A stretch of DNA of 64,000 nt from Phycisphaeraceae bacterium (GTDB lineage Bacteria; Planctomycetota; Phycisphaerae; Phycisphaerales; Phycisphaeraceae). Each line of letters begins with the position of its first letter. Within the stretch, counting starts at the first letter, position 1. Of the stretch, positions 33,030-42,644 are shown piece after piece. The stretch spans positions 1 to 64,000 of the forward strand of contig JAJDCU010000047.1 of assembly GCA_029260655.1 (NCBI GenBank), written 5' to 3'. The notes below the pieces were generated by a model. It had not been told where the DNA came from. It worked only from the letters and a program-made list of their open reading frames with translations, and made no database searches. The position numbers and the translations under genes were made by a program.

Positions 33030-35321
33030 TCACGGATTGGCGGGCTGGGCTTGATCGGCTTGGGCCATCTGGAAATGAGGCGACGCCAGGCGCGTCTTGA
33101 GCACCAGCAAAGCGGTTTCCAGTTGAGAGTCCAGGCCCAGGTCCAGCAGCCATTGGGGCTTGGGCGGCTGGATCTCCACGACCACCCGCTCCGTGCCGTC
33201 GCGGTTGTGGCCTTCGACCCGTGTCTCGCCGCCGGGGATGCGGAAGCGTTGGTCGGCCCAGGGCTTGGTCTGATCGGCGACAACCGGCTCGTCGTCGTCG
33301 CGGAGGATGTCGACGGCCTGGCGGAGTTCCAACGCTTCGGCGACCTGCTTGTTGGTCATCCGCACGGGGAGGTCGGGCTCGATGCCCCATTCGGTTGCGC
33401 CGGGCTGGCGGTGGATGATGCGTTTGAGCGGTAGCATGTAGTACTGCGTGGTGAGCTTGAGGTAGGCGGCGCCACTGGACAGCGGGAACAGGTCCTGCAC
33501 GGAGCCCTTGCCGAAGCTGCGCGTGCCGATGATCACGGCCCTGTGGTAGTCCTGCAGTGCGCCGGAGACGATTTCCGAAGCGCTGGCGGAACCCTGGTTG
33601 ATGAGCACGGCCATGGGGAAGTTGGAGTAGGTCCGCAGGCGGTGGGCCTTGTTCGGGGGCGCGTATTTACCTTCGCCGTCCACGGTCGAGACGATCGGCC
33701 CCTCGATAATGAAGCGGTCGCAGATGTCGATCGCGGAGCTGAGCAGCCCGCCTGGGTTAAACCGCAGGTCGAGGATCAGGCCGTTGATCTCGCCGTCCTC
33801 CTGCATCTGGCTGATGGCGGCATCCATGTCCTTGGCGGTCTGGGGGATGAACTGGGAGAGGCGGATGTACCCGATGCGGTTGTCCTTGTCGATCCAGTAG
33901 TCCCAGCCGCCCTGGGGCTTGTGCGTCCATCCGCGGATCGATTCGATCTCGATCTTGTCACGGGTGATGACGTGCTCGAGCATCTCCGGCTCACCCGGGC
34001 GTTCGATCCCGATCGTGACCTGCGTACCCCTTGGGCCGGTGATCTCCTGGACCGCGCGGTTGAGGCTCCAGGTGTCGGTGCTTCGGCCGTCGACCTGCGC
34101 GATGATGTCGCCCGCCTTGAGCCCGGCGCGCATCGCGGGCGTGTTTTCCAGCGGGCTGACCACCATCAGCCGGCCGTCACGGCGCGAGATCTGCACGCCG
34201 ATGCCCGTGAAGTTGCCTTGTGTGCTGCGGCTGAACGAGTCGAGCTCCTTGGGCCAGATCACCGACGAGAAGTCGTCCAGCGACCCGGTGAGTCCCTCGG
34301 TCATCTCGTAGATGATCACCTCGTCCGGGAGGTTAACCGTCTGTTTGTTGGTATTCATCACCCGCTCGATGATGGTGCCGGCCTCGATGATGTTGATCTG
34401 CTTGCCAGGCTCCTTGAGCGAGGCGCTGCGCCTGGCGAGGTAGTCGCGGAACTGCTTGACATTGTCCTGGTCCTGGAAAGACGGGAAAGATTCTTCCAGG
34501 CCATTGGTTTCGAGCAGGACGATCAGCGCATCGATCGCGCCGCGGATAAGCGGGGTGTAGTTCTGCCTGCCGACGTGCTTACGTTTGGCGTGGCTGAGTG
34601 TCTGCCGGAGCATGGACGGCTTCACGCCCTTGAGCCGAGATTGCCAGTCTTCGGTTTCAAGCTCAACGGTGTCGTCCTCGGGCTGATCGGGGTCTGCGTT
34701 ACGCTGGGCGCGCAGCTTGTAGAGCTGCTCAAGCTTCTTGGGCGCATAGAGCTGCAAGACGCGCACGTGCCGACCGGCTTGGTCGACGCGGTCCTGGTAG
34801 GTGTTCTTGGCTTCGAACAGCAGGTCCAGTGCCCGAAATAACGCCAGGGTTTCGAGCCAGTCATCCTGCTGCTGGGCCTGCTGCGCCTTGGTGAGGGTGT
34901 CGTTGACGAGTTGAACGATCAGCGGGTCGCCCAGCATGGTGTCGGGGTCATCGGCCAGCCCGTGTGACTTGACCGCCGCGATCAGGGCCTTTTCCAGCTC
35001 GCCCTTCTCGGCATGCTCTTTGAGCTGGTCGATCGTTTCATCGAAGGCCTCGCGCCTCTGGCTGGTCCGCTGCGCGTCGTTTCTTTCGAACCGCTCGAGG
35101 TCGCTGATCAGGCTTTGGACGGTGTTGTGCGGGGTGCTGGGATAGGAGGTCCGCAGCAGGGTGAGCAGTTGCTCGAACCGTCCGGCCTCGGCGAGCCCAT
35201 CGAGGTCGGTTGTGGTGGCGCGGGCGTGGGCGGGCGGCTGAGCGGGGGCCAGGAAAATCCCAGCGGTCGCAACCAATCCCACGAGCAGCAGGCCTAAGCG
35301 GATTGAGGATGTGCGGTTCAT
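33030..35321 (-). CDS. S41-family carboxy-terminal processing protease with PDZ domain
   Basis: A 763-residue exported protease. A signal peptide (about 1-33, ending AHA) leads to a helical N-terminal region (about 35-320). A PDZ domain follows (about 360-450; GIGVQISRRDGRLMV, LKAGDIIAQVDG), then the S41 core (about 480-660). The catalytic Ser lies in GSASASEI and the Lys in SFGKGSVQ. It cleaves the C-terminal tails of exported proteins. It is about 300 residues longer than bacterial CtpA and closer in size to Prc. An unrelated large open frame on the other strand here is a coding shadow. Confidence 0.88.
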   Translation of the reverse strand: MNRTSSIRLGLLLVGLVATAGIFLAPAQPPAHARATTTDLDGLAEAGRFEQLLTLLRTSYPSTPHNTVQSLISDLERFERNDAQRTSQRREAFDETIDQLKEHAEKGELEKALIAAVKSHGLADDPDTMLGDPLIVQLVNDTLTKAQQAQQQDDWLETLALFRALDLLFEAKNTYQDRVDQAGRHVRVLQLYAPKKLEQLYKLRAQRNADPDQPEDDTVELETEDWQSRLKGVKPSMLRQTLSHAKRKHVGRQNYTPLIRGAIDALIVLLETNGLEESFPSFQDQDNVKQFRDYLARRSASLKEPGKQINIIEAGTIIERVMNTNKQTVNLPDEVIIYEMTEGLTGSLDDFSSVIWPKELDSFSRSTQGNFTGIGVQISRRDGRLMVVSPLENTPAMRAGLKAGDIIAQVDGRSTDTWSLNRAVQEITGPRGTQVTIGIERPGEPEMLEHVITRDKIEIESIRGWTHKPQGGWDYWIDKDNRIGYIRLSQFIPQTAKDMDAAISQMQEDGEINGLILDLRFNPGGLLSSAIDICDRFIIEGPIVSTVDGEGKYAPPNKAHRLRTYSNFPMAVLINQGSASASEIVSGALQDYHRAVIIGTRSFGKGSVQDLFPLSSGAAYLKLTTQYYMLPLKRIIHRQPGATEWGIEPDLPVRMTNKQVAEALELRQAVDILRDDDEPVVADQTKPWADQRFRIPGGETRVEGHNRDGTERVVVEIQPPKPQWLLDLGLDSQLETALLVLKTRLASPHFQMAQADQAQPANP

Positions 35322-35467
35322 ACGGCTTGGTATCCCCTGTCGGGCCGAGGTATTGGTTTATGAGATCGCGGCGTACCACCGCCGAGGCTTGGCACAAATG
35401 CGGTGCCTTGGGTTGGGTCCAACGCCTGAGCCCTGCGCGGTGAAAAGGATATGCCCGCCGGATCGGC

Positions 35468-36790
35468 TCAGGCCGATTCCTTCTGGGGGACCCGCATCTC
35501 CGCCAACCGCTTGTGGCCATCTACCGCAGCCGCATCTAATACGTACTTCGCGCCGTCGTTGTTCAGGTCCGGCAGCTCGTACATCAACTCGATCATCATC
35601 TCTTCCATCACGCTCCGCAGGGCGCGTGCCCCGGTCTTGCGGGCGATCGCCTTCTCCGCGATCCGTTCCAGGGCCGAGTCGGTGAACTCCAACTCCGCGT
35701 TCTCCATCGAGAAGAAGAACTGGTACTGACGGACCATCGCGTTCTTCGGCTCGGTGAGGATCTGCACCAGGGCACTGACGTCTAGCGGCATCAGCGGCGT
35801 GAGCACCGGGAGCCGGCCGATCAGTTCGGGGATCATCCCGTACTCCAGGACGTCCTCGGCGGTGACCTGCGCCAGCAACGCGGATTTGTCATGGTCCTCA
35901 TTATCTGCCGATTGCTCGGAGGCGAACCCGATCGCCTTGCTGCCCAGACGCTTGCGTATGGAGTCTTCCAGACCCACGAACGTGCCGGCGCAGATGAACA
36001 GGATATTGCTGGTGTCGATCTGGATGTACTGTTGCTCGGGGTGCTTGCGTCCGCCCTGCGGCGGGACGTTGGCGACCGTGCCCTCGAGCATTTTCAGCAG
36101 CGCCTGCTGCACGCCCTCGCCCGAGACGTCACGGGTAATCGAGACGTTCTGGCTGGTCTTGCCGATCTTGTCGATCTCGTCGATGTAGATGATCCCGCGC
36201 TGCGCCGCTTCGAGGTCGTACTCGGCGGTCTGCAGGAGCTTAAGCAGCAGGTTCTCGACGTCCTCGCCGACGTACCCGGCCTCGGTGAGCGTGGTGGCGT
36301 CGCCGATGGCGAACGGGACGTTCAGCGTCCGCGCCAGTGTCCGCGCCAGCAGCGTCTTGCCCGACCCGGTCGGGCCGATCAGCAGGACGTTGGATTTATC
36401 GATCTCGACGGGGGTTTCTTTTTCGCTGGCGGTCAGCCGCTTGTAGTGGTTGTGGACGGCGACGCTGAGGGAGCGCTTGGCCATGTCCTGGCCGATCACG
36501 TACTGATCCAGGAACTCCTTGAGCTGCCTGGGCGTGGGGATCGACCCGATGCTGGGCCGGCCGGACTGAACGCGCTTGCGCTCCTGCTTGAAGATGTTCT
36601 GGCACAGGTCGGTGCAGTTGGCGCAGATGTAGACATCGCTGGGCCCCTCGACCATGGGGCCGACCTCGCGGGAACTCTTACCGCAGAACGAGCAGGTGGT
36701 GACGCGTCGACCCTTGAAGCCGCTGCCGTCGCCGCCGTCGCCGTCCCCAGGTCCCTGCCCCTTCGGTCCACCATTTTTACTGTTGGCCAT
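35468..36790 (-). CDS. clpX: ATP-dependent Clp protease ATP-binding subunit ClpX
   Basis: A 440-residue AAA+ unfoldase. The N-terminal zinc domain has four cysteines (CSFCGK and ICANCTDLC). Walker A is GPTGSGKT, Walker [11 protein letters not shown], and the sensor region ELIGRLPVL is present. A Gly/Asp-rich N-terminal extension of about 30 residues precedes the zinc domain. ClpX feeds substrates to ClpP, but no clpP gene is adjacent: between this gene and tig lies only a small membrane protein gene. Confidence 0.95.
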   Translation of the reverse strand: MANSKNGGPKGQGPGDGDGGDGSGFKGRRVTTCSFCGKSSREVGPMVEGPSDVYICANCTDLCQNIFKQERKRVQSGRPSIGSIPTPRQLKEFLDQYVIGQDMAKRSLSVAVHNHYKRLTASEKETPVEIDKSNVLLIGPTGSGKTLLARTLARTLNVPFAIGDATTLTEAGYVGEDVENLLLKLLQTAEYDLEAAQRGIIYIDEIDKIGKTSQNVSITRDVSGEGVQQALLKMLEGTVANVPPQGGRKHPEQQYIQIDTSNILFICAGTFVGLEDSIRKRLGSKAIGFASEQSADNEDHDKSALLAQVTAEDVLEYGMIPELIGRLPVLTPLMPLDVSALVQILTEPKNAMVRQYQFFFSMENAELEFTDSALERIAEKAIARKTGARALRSVMEEMMIELMYELPDLNNDGAKYVLDAAAVDGHKRLAEMRVPQKESA

Positions 36791-37179
36791 AGTCTAAAAT
36801 CTCTAGAATCATGTGGCGGTGAGGCAGCGGGTGAATCTGCGCCTGGTCGCTTGTGCGTGCCTATAAGGCCGCCGGTATGGGTTGGATCGTCCAGATGCGA
36901 TAGCACCCTTAGTCCGACCTTGTACTAGGCTTGCGCCACGTCCGGATCAATCCCATACCCGCTGATCCAATCAGCACATCATAGCCTATCAAATGCCCGA
37001 TGGGGAGGTCCGTTTGTAGTTATAAACCGCTTATTTTTCAGGTCGAATCGTCCAGAGTCTCGTCTGGCGGATCGTCGGTCGAGTTATCGGGCTCGTTCGG
37101 GCTGTTGGGCGTTTGGGGGGGCTTGCGGCGGCTCGGTGGGGAACCCCTGAGTTAAACCTGGGGTAACTCAATACCGCGA
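36791..37179. other. 389-base intergenic stretch upstream of clpX
   Basis: I find no supported gene. An AT-rich patch at about 37016-37042 may carry a promoter, but I cannot assign hexamers. TGAGTTA (37148-37154) and TAACTCA (37164-37170) form a 7-bp inverted repeat just after the stop of the small membrane protein gene, possibly the end of its transcript; no T tract follows. Confidence 0.35.
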
Positions 37180-37608
37180 TCATTCCGGGGACTGGTCGGG
37201 ATCGTCCAATAGCTCGGGGCCCAGGGACGCGTTGTCATCCTCGATGGGTATTTCGTCGGCAGCGGTTGGCTGCTCGGGCGTTTCTTTCGGGAGGAACGCG
37301 GCTGTTCCGTCTAAGATTGCGGCCGCCTTGGCTGCCTGGAACTCCTCGTCCGACAACTGGCCCTCGCGATGGAGCCGGCGCAGTTCCGACAGGTCAAACA
37401 CCGCGCCGGCGTCCGATGATTCGATCGGGTCGCCCAGCTTTTTCCACACGACCAAGCCGATGATCACGATAGCCGCCGCCGCCGCTGTCAGCAGGCCAAG
37501 GGCGAACAAGATGTCATGGGACGTCTGCACGGTCTGTGTGCTTTGTCCGAGCACCAGCCCCGCCGCGGGCCAGACCCCCATCGCGTGGTTTAGCGCAGTA
37601 GCAGCCAT
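37180..37608 (-). CDS. small membrane protein with SHOCT-like motif
   Basis: A 142-residue protein: one membrane helix (about 32-54), then a SHOCT-like helical hairpin at about 70-98 (FDLSELRRLHREGQLSDEEFQ and following), and an acidic C-terminal tail. SHOCT modules occur at the ends of many unrelated membrane proteins and have no fixed function. It stands alone in the place between tig and clpX where clpP is usual. Function unknown. Confidence 0.7.
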   Translation of the reverse strand: MAATALNHAMGVWPAAGLVLGQSTQTVQTSHDILFALGLLTAAAAAIVIIGLVVWKKLGDPIESSDAGAVFDLSELRRLHREGQLSDEEFQAAKAAAILDGTAAFLPKETPEQPTAADEIPIEDDNASLGPELLDDPDQSPE

Positions 37609-37797
37609 CGTCTGTCGTCCGTCGCATCAACACCCGGTCGGGCGCTCGCCCTGACCCGTAAACGTTCAAGGTGATCGGCTGATGGCCGGCCGCACAACCC
37701 AAGCAACGCGGTTTGCCGTGTTGGCCGATTCCGGTGCCAGGGCAACCACGCCGCGCGATAACAGTGCACCGCCAGCCCAGGCAGCTTCAAACCGTCG

Positions 37798-39288
37798 CTA
37801 GGCGTCTTTCTTCTTGGCCGATGTTTTCTTGGTTGTCTTCTTTGTCGTCTTCTTCGTGGTCTTCTTGGCCGGGCTCTTTTTCTTCGCAGCGGGCTTGGCC
37901 TCTGCGTCGTCGCCCGCCTCGACCTCGGTAATGTCGGCCTTCTCCAGCACCTGGTCCATCACCTTCTGCTCGCGAAGCTGGAGGTAGAGCTGCTCGATCT
38001 GGCCCTGGCGGTGCATCTCCTGGCGCAGCTTCTCGGGCCGTCGGCCCTGCTGCATCGCCAGCGTCGCGATCCGGCCGTTGATCTCGTTCTCGTTCACCTG
38101 CACGTCCAGGTCCTTCGCCGCCTGGTCCAGGATGAAGAACAGCTTCAACTGTCGGATCGCCTCTTCCTCAGTGCCTTCACGACTCTCGGCGATCTGCTGG
38201 GCGATCTCGTCTTCGGGCACGCCCCGATACGCCAGGTCCATCTGCTTGCGCTGAAGCACACGCGCTGTCTGACGCCCGGTTACACCCTTGGGAAGCTCCA
38301 GTTCTACGTTTTCACGCAGGTAATCGCTGACCTGTTTGTACATGTCCGCAAGCTGGTTCGACTCGTTGCGGTCACCGATCATCTCACGGATACGAGTCTT
38401 CAAATCGTCTTCCGACTCGACGCCCATCTTCTGCACCAGCTCATCGATCTCGGCCGGCTCCACCCGTTCGATACGCTTGATCGCGATCTTGATCGTGATC
38501 GGCTGGCCTTTGATCTTCTCGTCTTCGTGGCCCGCCGGGCCGGTCATCGAGATCGATTCGGTGTCTCCGGCCTGCTTGCCCTTGAGCCGCTTGCCAAGGT
38601 CATCGACCACGATCCCCGCGACATGGCCCTTGTTGTCACGGCTCTTGCCCGGCAGCAGCACGTAGGTATCCGGGGCGTCGGCGAGCTTTTCGGCGTCGTC
38701 GCCGGCGTCCTTACCGGCAAACACCTGGACATCCGCGAACAGGTAGTCGCCTTCCTCGGACTTGCCGTCCTCGACCGTTGTCGGCTTGCCGAACCGCTCG
38801 CGGTACTGGTCGACCTGTTCTTGCACGTCCTTGTCCGTGATCTTCTTCACCTGCTTGGTGATCTTGATCTTGTCAAACGCCGGTAGCTTCACCATCGGCG
38901 CGATCTCGACCTCGATCGAGAACTTCAGCGCGCCCTTCTCGGGCACCTCGATCTTGTCCACGTCTTTCACATCCGGCTCACCGATCACCTCAAGGCCTTC
39001 GTCCTCGATCGCCTGGGTGTAGCTTTCGCTGATGAGTTGGCCCTTGATGTCCTTGCCGATCGACGAGGCGAACCGCCTCTCCAGAAGCCGCCTGGGGGCC
39101 CGGCCGCGCCGAAACCCGGGGAGCACCGCGTCGTCGCTCAGTTGCGTGTACGTCGATTCGATCTTTTCCTTGATCCGCGACTCGGGCAGTTCGATCGTCA
39201 GACGCTTGAGCGCAGGCCCGGCGTCCTCGACGGTCACGGTCTGCTCCGGTTTCTTCTCATCTGCCACGGCGGTTTGATTCTCAGCCAT
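37798..39288 (-). CDS. tig: trigger factor with lysine-rich C-terminal tail
   Basis: A 496-residue ribosome-associated chaperone. The ribosome-binding signature GFRRGRAPRRLLERRF lies at about 57-72. A PPIase-like middle domain (about 165-270) and a helical C-terminal domain (to about 450) follow. The last ~40 residues are an added basic tail with KKTTKK repeats. E. coli TF is 432 residues, so this tail explains the extra length. The tail resembles histone-H1-like bacterial tails and might bind rRNA or DNA, an inference. AGGAG lies eight bases before the ATG. Confidence 0.92.
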   Translation of the reverse strand: MAENQTAVADEKKPEQTVTVEDAGPALKRLTIELPESRIKEKIESTYTQLSDDAVLPGFRRGRAPRRLLERRFASSIGKDIKGQLISESYTQAIEDEGLEVIGEPDVKDVDKIEVPEKGALKFSIEVEIAPMVKLPAFDKIKITKQVKKITDKDVQEQVDQYRERFGKPTTVEDGKSEEGDYLFADVQVFAGKDAGDDAEKLADAPDTYVLLPGKSRDNKGHVAGIVVDDLGKRLKGKQAGDTESISMTGPAGHEDEKIKGQPITIKIAIKRIERVEPAEIDELVQKMGVESEDDLKTRIREMIGDRNESNQLADMYKQVSDYLRENVELELPKGVTGRQTARVLQRKQMDLAYRGVPEDEIAQQIAESREGTEEEAIRQLKLFFILDQAAKDLDVQVNENEINGRIATLAMQQGRRPEKLRQEMHRQGQIEQLYLQLREQKVMDQVLEKADITEVEAGDDAEAKPAAKKKSPAKKTTKKTTKKTTKKTSAKKKDA

Positions 39289-39448
39289 AACCCCAACTCC
39301 TGTCTTTAAAAGGGGTGCTCGTCGGTCTGGGATGGGTCGGGGCGGGGGGTTTGAACGGTGGTCCCTGCCGACCCACGCCTGGCATCGTTCCCATACGACG
39401 CCGGTATCTCGACAGGAGCGGGGATTATCGTCTCAAAAGGGGATGGCG

Positions 39449-40480
39449 TCAATGCCCGCTTCCGGTCGGCCTTTCCTGGGTCGAGGTCCTGGGCTGGGCT
39501 GAGGACATGCTTTCTCCAGTCGACACGCCATGGCCCGCCATCGATTTCAATGACTTGTAAATCTCTCTCAACCCCGGCACGTCACACCCCGCCGCCTCGG
39601 CGGCGCGCAGCGGGGCGCCGAAGATGGCTTCGACTTCAAGCGGTCGGCCGGCGTCGTGGTCGAGTTTCATGCTGGGAAGGTAAGGCTCCATCTTTTCCGT
39701 CCAGTCGAGCATCATCTGGATGAAATCGTCTTCGATCTCCCGGCCGGCGCTTGCACGGGCGGCGGCCTGGACTTCGAGCATCAAGCCGTGGGCCCGGGCG
39801 CGTGTGGCGGGGTCGGCCATGATCGTGGCGGTGTCGGTATCCAGCACGACGGTCAGCCCGTTGAACGGGATGTTCCAGACGAGCTTCTTCCAGCGTGCGA
39901 GGACGAGGTCTTCGTTGAGCACGACCGGATTGCCGGCCAACTCAAAGTCTCGGCCGATCGTGCGGACGCGCGGCGTGATCCCGGCGGGCGCGCCGTCGGG
40001 CGTGTAGTCGGCGAACTCGACCCGGCCGTAGTCCGTGTGGTGGACGTGACCCGGCCCGAGCCTGTTCGAGCAGATGAAACATAGCCCGCTCATCACGCGG
40101 TTGTGTCCGACGATGTCTGCGACCTGTCGCTCGATTTCCAGGCCGTTCTGTAATACGAGCACGACCCCATCATCCTTAACAACCGGCGGGAGCAGGGCGG
40201 GAAGCAAGTGGTTGTGCGTGGTCTTGAGCGCCACGATCACAACGTCGCATCGCGGCATGTGTTTGACGTTGTCGTAAGCGTTGACATCCGGCAGGGCGAA
40301 GTCGCCGTTTACGGAGTCGACCTGTAAGCCGTACTGTTTGACGTGCTCGTAGTCGCTTCGAAAAAGGGAATGCACCTCCCTGTCGAGCCGCTGCAGGCAT
40401 CCGCCGTAGTACCCGCCGACAGCGCCGGCGCCGATCACGGCATACGTCCTGGGCTGTGCGGTGTCAGGTGTGGCGGGCAT
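39449..40480 (-). CDS. 2-dehydropantoate 2-reductase family protein
   Basis: A ketopantoate-reductase-family (PanE/ApbA) enzyme of about 343 residues. The N-terminal Rossmann motif is VIGAGAVGGYYGG, KTTHNH holds the catalytic lysine region, NGLEIE follows, and a helical C-terminal domain contains the conserved LVWNIPFNGLTVV. It would reduce 2-dehydropantoate to pantoate with NADPH for CoA synthesis, although many family members have other substrates. The start is uncertain: ATG codons lie at 40480, 40510 and 40531, none with a strong ribosome site. The shortest gives the usual distance to the Rossmann motif. Confidence 0.82.
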   Translation of the reverse strand: MPATPDTAQPRTYAVIGAGAVGGYYGGCLQRLDREVHSLFRSDYEHVKQYGLQVDSVNGDFALPDVNAYDNVKHMPRCDVVIVALKTTHNHLLPALLPPVVKDDGVVLVLQNGLEIERQVADIVGHNRVMSGLCFICSNRLGPGHVHHTDYGRVEFADYTPDGAPAGITPRVRTIGRDFELAGNPVVLNEDLVLARWKKLVWNIPFNGLTVVLDTDTATIMADPATRARAHGLMLEVQAAARASAGREIEDDFIQMMLDWTEKMEPYLPSMKLDHDAGRPLEVEAIFGAPLRAAEAAGCDVPGLREIYKSLKSMAGHGVSTGESMSSAQPRTSTQERPTGSGH

Positions 40481-40874
40481 TTTGTCTTGTGTGGGTCGGC
40501 CGCATTTCATCAGGCATCCCATCCGGCGCATGCCGGGTGATCGCGGACTGATTATACGGACGCCGGCCGCCTGGCGACACGACCCGGCAGGTCCCGGACC
40601 GGGTTGGTCGTGATCGGTGTCTGGGGTCAGGCTATGCGGGTCCTGCCGATTGGGAAGGTGTGATTGCCGGGTTGGTGAGGTTTAGCGGCTCTGTGCGGTT
40701 GCTTCATGACCAGGCTAAGCCGATCAATAGATAAGCGGCTGCAGTGATTTGACGGCGCCGGGGCGTAGTCCAGGGCAATGACGGGGTTTGTCGGCATTCG
40801 GCATAGGCGAGATGGCCTGTGCAGGCCAGGGCGCGAGTGCTTGTTGAGCGCAAGACGCGGAGGCGTAATCGAGG
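40481..40874. other. 394-base divergent intergenic region
   Basis: It lies between the reductase (minus) and the histidine kinase (plus) genes, so promoters for both should be here. A perfect TATAAT on the minus strand is at 40551-40556. For the plus strand I see TTGACG near 40749 but no convincing -10. No gene or RNA was recognised. Confidence 0.4.
40551..40556 (-). promoter_or_regulatory. -10 box (TATAAT) of the reductase gene
   Basis: A perfect TATAAT on the minus strand in GC-rich surroundings, about 70 bases before the favoured start. The -35 region is weak (GTGTCG at 18 bases). Confidence 0.35.
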
Positions 40875-42644
40875 ATGTTCAAGTCCTACCCGCTTAGGAT
40901 CAGACTGACGATCGGCTATCTGTCGGTCGCGATGGTGGTGGCTCTGGCCGCGGTCGTGGGTTCGCACATGATGACCCACGTCACCGATCAGTACCAGGCG
41001 GCAGTGGAGGAGAAGGGCCCGCAGCTCGAAGCGCTGACCCACATCAACCTATATGCAACGCGCATGCAGCAAGACGCCACCAGCTACGCCTTCAGCAAGG
41101 CGGCCATGACCGCGGAGCGGTGGTCTGTAGACGCCGCCTCCGGGGAGATGGCGGAATATGAGGAAGCCTACAAGGAAGCAGTGCAGTGGGTGGACCGCTA
41201 CCACGGCCTGTGTGAGGACGACGAGGAAAGCCAGTTCTCGCATCAGATGAGAACGCTGATCAATCAGCTTGCTGATGAATGCCAACAGATGATGCAGTTG
41301 GGGGAGGCTGGGAGCTCAGACTTCACGGCCGTGCTTGACAGCTACAACCGGATGGAAGACACCTCGAACGATCTGGTCAAGGTTCTGATCGCGGGCATTG
41401 ATGAGGAGCTTTCTGAGCTCCGCGGGGACCAGGCCCACGCCGAGTCACTGGATCAGGCGGTGTCGAGATACAACATCCTGTTGGTGCTTGTAGCGTTTGC
41501 GCTTGCGGTCGGGCTTGGCGCCCTGATCTCCAGGAACCTGACGCATTCTGTAGATGCGTTGAACCGGGCGGTTCGGGCGTTCGGTGACGGTGACCTTCAC
41601 AGCCGATCCGATCTTGACGCCGGCCCCGAATTAAACGCTCTCTCCTCGGCTTTCAACACGATGGCCGACGACCTGCGGGACTCTCAGAAGGAGCTTGTGG
41701 AGCAGGTCGAGAAGGTGAACGCCGCCAACAGCAGTCTCGAGCTGGAGATCGTCGAACGCCAAAAGGCCCAGTCCGAGCGTGAGCAGATGCACCGCAAGCT
41801 CGTCGAGTCGTCGCGTCAGGCCGGGATGGCCGAGGTCGCCACGGGGGTGCTGCATAACGTCGGCAACGTCTTGAACAGCGTGAACATCTCGGCCAGCCGG
41901 GTCAAGCGTAATGTCCATGAAGCACGTGTCCAGGAGCTCGACGCCGTCGCCAAGCTGATCGCACAGCACGCCGACGACCTGGCCGGGTTTGTCAGCAGCG
42001 ACGAGCGCGGCAAAGCACTGCCTGGGTTCCTCGCAGAGATGGGCAGTCACCTGATGGGCTCAAGGGACGACACCCTGGTGGAGATCGACTCACTGATGCA
42101 CCACGTTGAGCACATCAAGAGCGTGGTCACGACTCAGCAGTCCTACGCCATGACTTCGGAGGCCTTCGAAGAGATCGATCTGAAAGACTTGATTGAAGAT
42201 GCGCTTCGGCTCGAGGCCATCAGCTTCAAGTCTCACGGGATCAAGGTCCTCAGTGAGATCGAGGGTGGCGCCCCGGCGGTGGCCTCCGACAGGCACGCGC
42301 TGATCCAGGTCCTTGTCAACCTCTTCACCAACGCCAGGCACGCGATGGTCGCCCACCCAGACAGCAACAGGTGTCTGAGGGTCAAGGCCCAGGGCACGTC
42401 TGCCGGAGGGGTGCGGATCGAGGTCGCCGACACGGGCAAGGGGATCCACGGTGACGATATGACACGGATATTCCAGTATGGGTTTACGACCCGTAAGGAT
42501 GGGCACGGGTTCGGCTTGCACTCGAGCGCTTTAAGCATCAAGAGTTTGGGGGGATCGCTGACGGTTCATTCCGACGGCCCCGGCCGGGGCGCAACGTTTG
42601 CGATGGAGCTGCCCTTATCGGCTCCAATGAAGGAGGCCGCTTGA
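40875..42644 (+). CDS. membrane sensor histidine kinase with LHNVGNVLNS H-box
   Basis: A 589-residue kinase. Two membrane segments (about 13-33 and 195-215) flank a helical four-helix-bundle-type periplasmic sensor. HAMP (about 215-268), a coiled coil, the phospho-acceptor His327 in GVLHNVGNVLNSV, and HATPase_c (with NLFTNARHAM, GIHGDDMTRIF, GFGLH) follow. The H-box has Asn after His instead of the usual Glu of HisKA, a variant class I associate with cyanobacterial and planctomycete kinases. It overlaps the next gene (TGATG) and so pairs with its receiver domain. Confidence 0.87.
   Translation: MFKSYPLRIRLTIGYLSVAMVVALAAVVGSHMMTHVTDQYQAAVEEKGPQLEALTHINLYATRMQQDATSYAFSKAAMTAERWSVDAASGEMAEYEEAYKEAVQWVDRYHGLCEDDEESQFSHQMRTLINQLADECQQMMQLGEAGSSDFTAVLDSYNRMEDTSNDLVKVLIAGIDEELSELRGDQAHAESLDQAVSRYNILLVLVAFALAVGLGALISRNLTHSVDALNRAVRAFGDGDLHSRSDLDAGPELNALSSAFNTMADDLRDSQKELVEQVEKVNAANSSLELEIVERQKAQSEREQMHRKLVESSRQAGMAEVATGVLHNVGNVLNSVNISASRVKRNVHEARVQELDAVAKLIAQHADDLAGFVSSDERGKALPGFLAEMGSHLMGSRDDTLVEIDSLMHHVEHIKSVVTTQQSYAMTSEAFEEIDLKDLIEDALRLEAISFKSHGIKVLSEIEGGAPAVASDRHALIQVLVNLFTNARHAMVAHPDSNRCLRVKAQGTSAGGVRIEVADTGKGIHGDDMTRIFQYGFTTRKDGHGFGLHSSALSIKSLGGSLTVHSDGPGRGATFAMELPLSAPMKEAA

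Noticed and set aside
33543-34841. A 432-codon open frame on the plus strand opposite the S41 protease gene
   Set aside because: It is fully antisense to a gene with clear catalytic motifs, and its product is a low-complexity mix rich in Asp, Val, Arg and Leu. High GC content makes such long shadow frames common.
37040-37060. GGTCGAATC resembling a tRNA T-loop
   Set aside because: The flanking bases do not form a T-stem, acceptor stem or anticodon arm.
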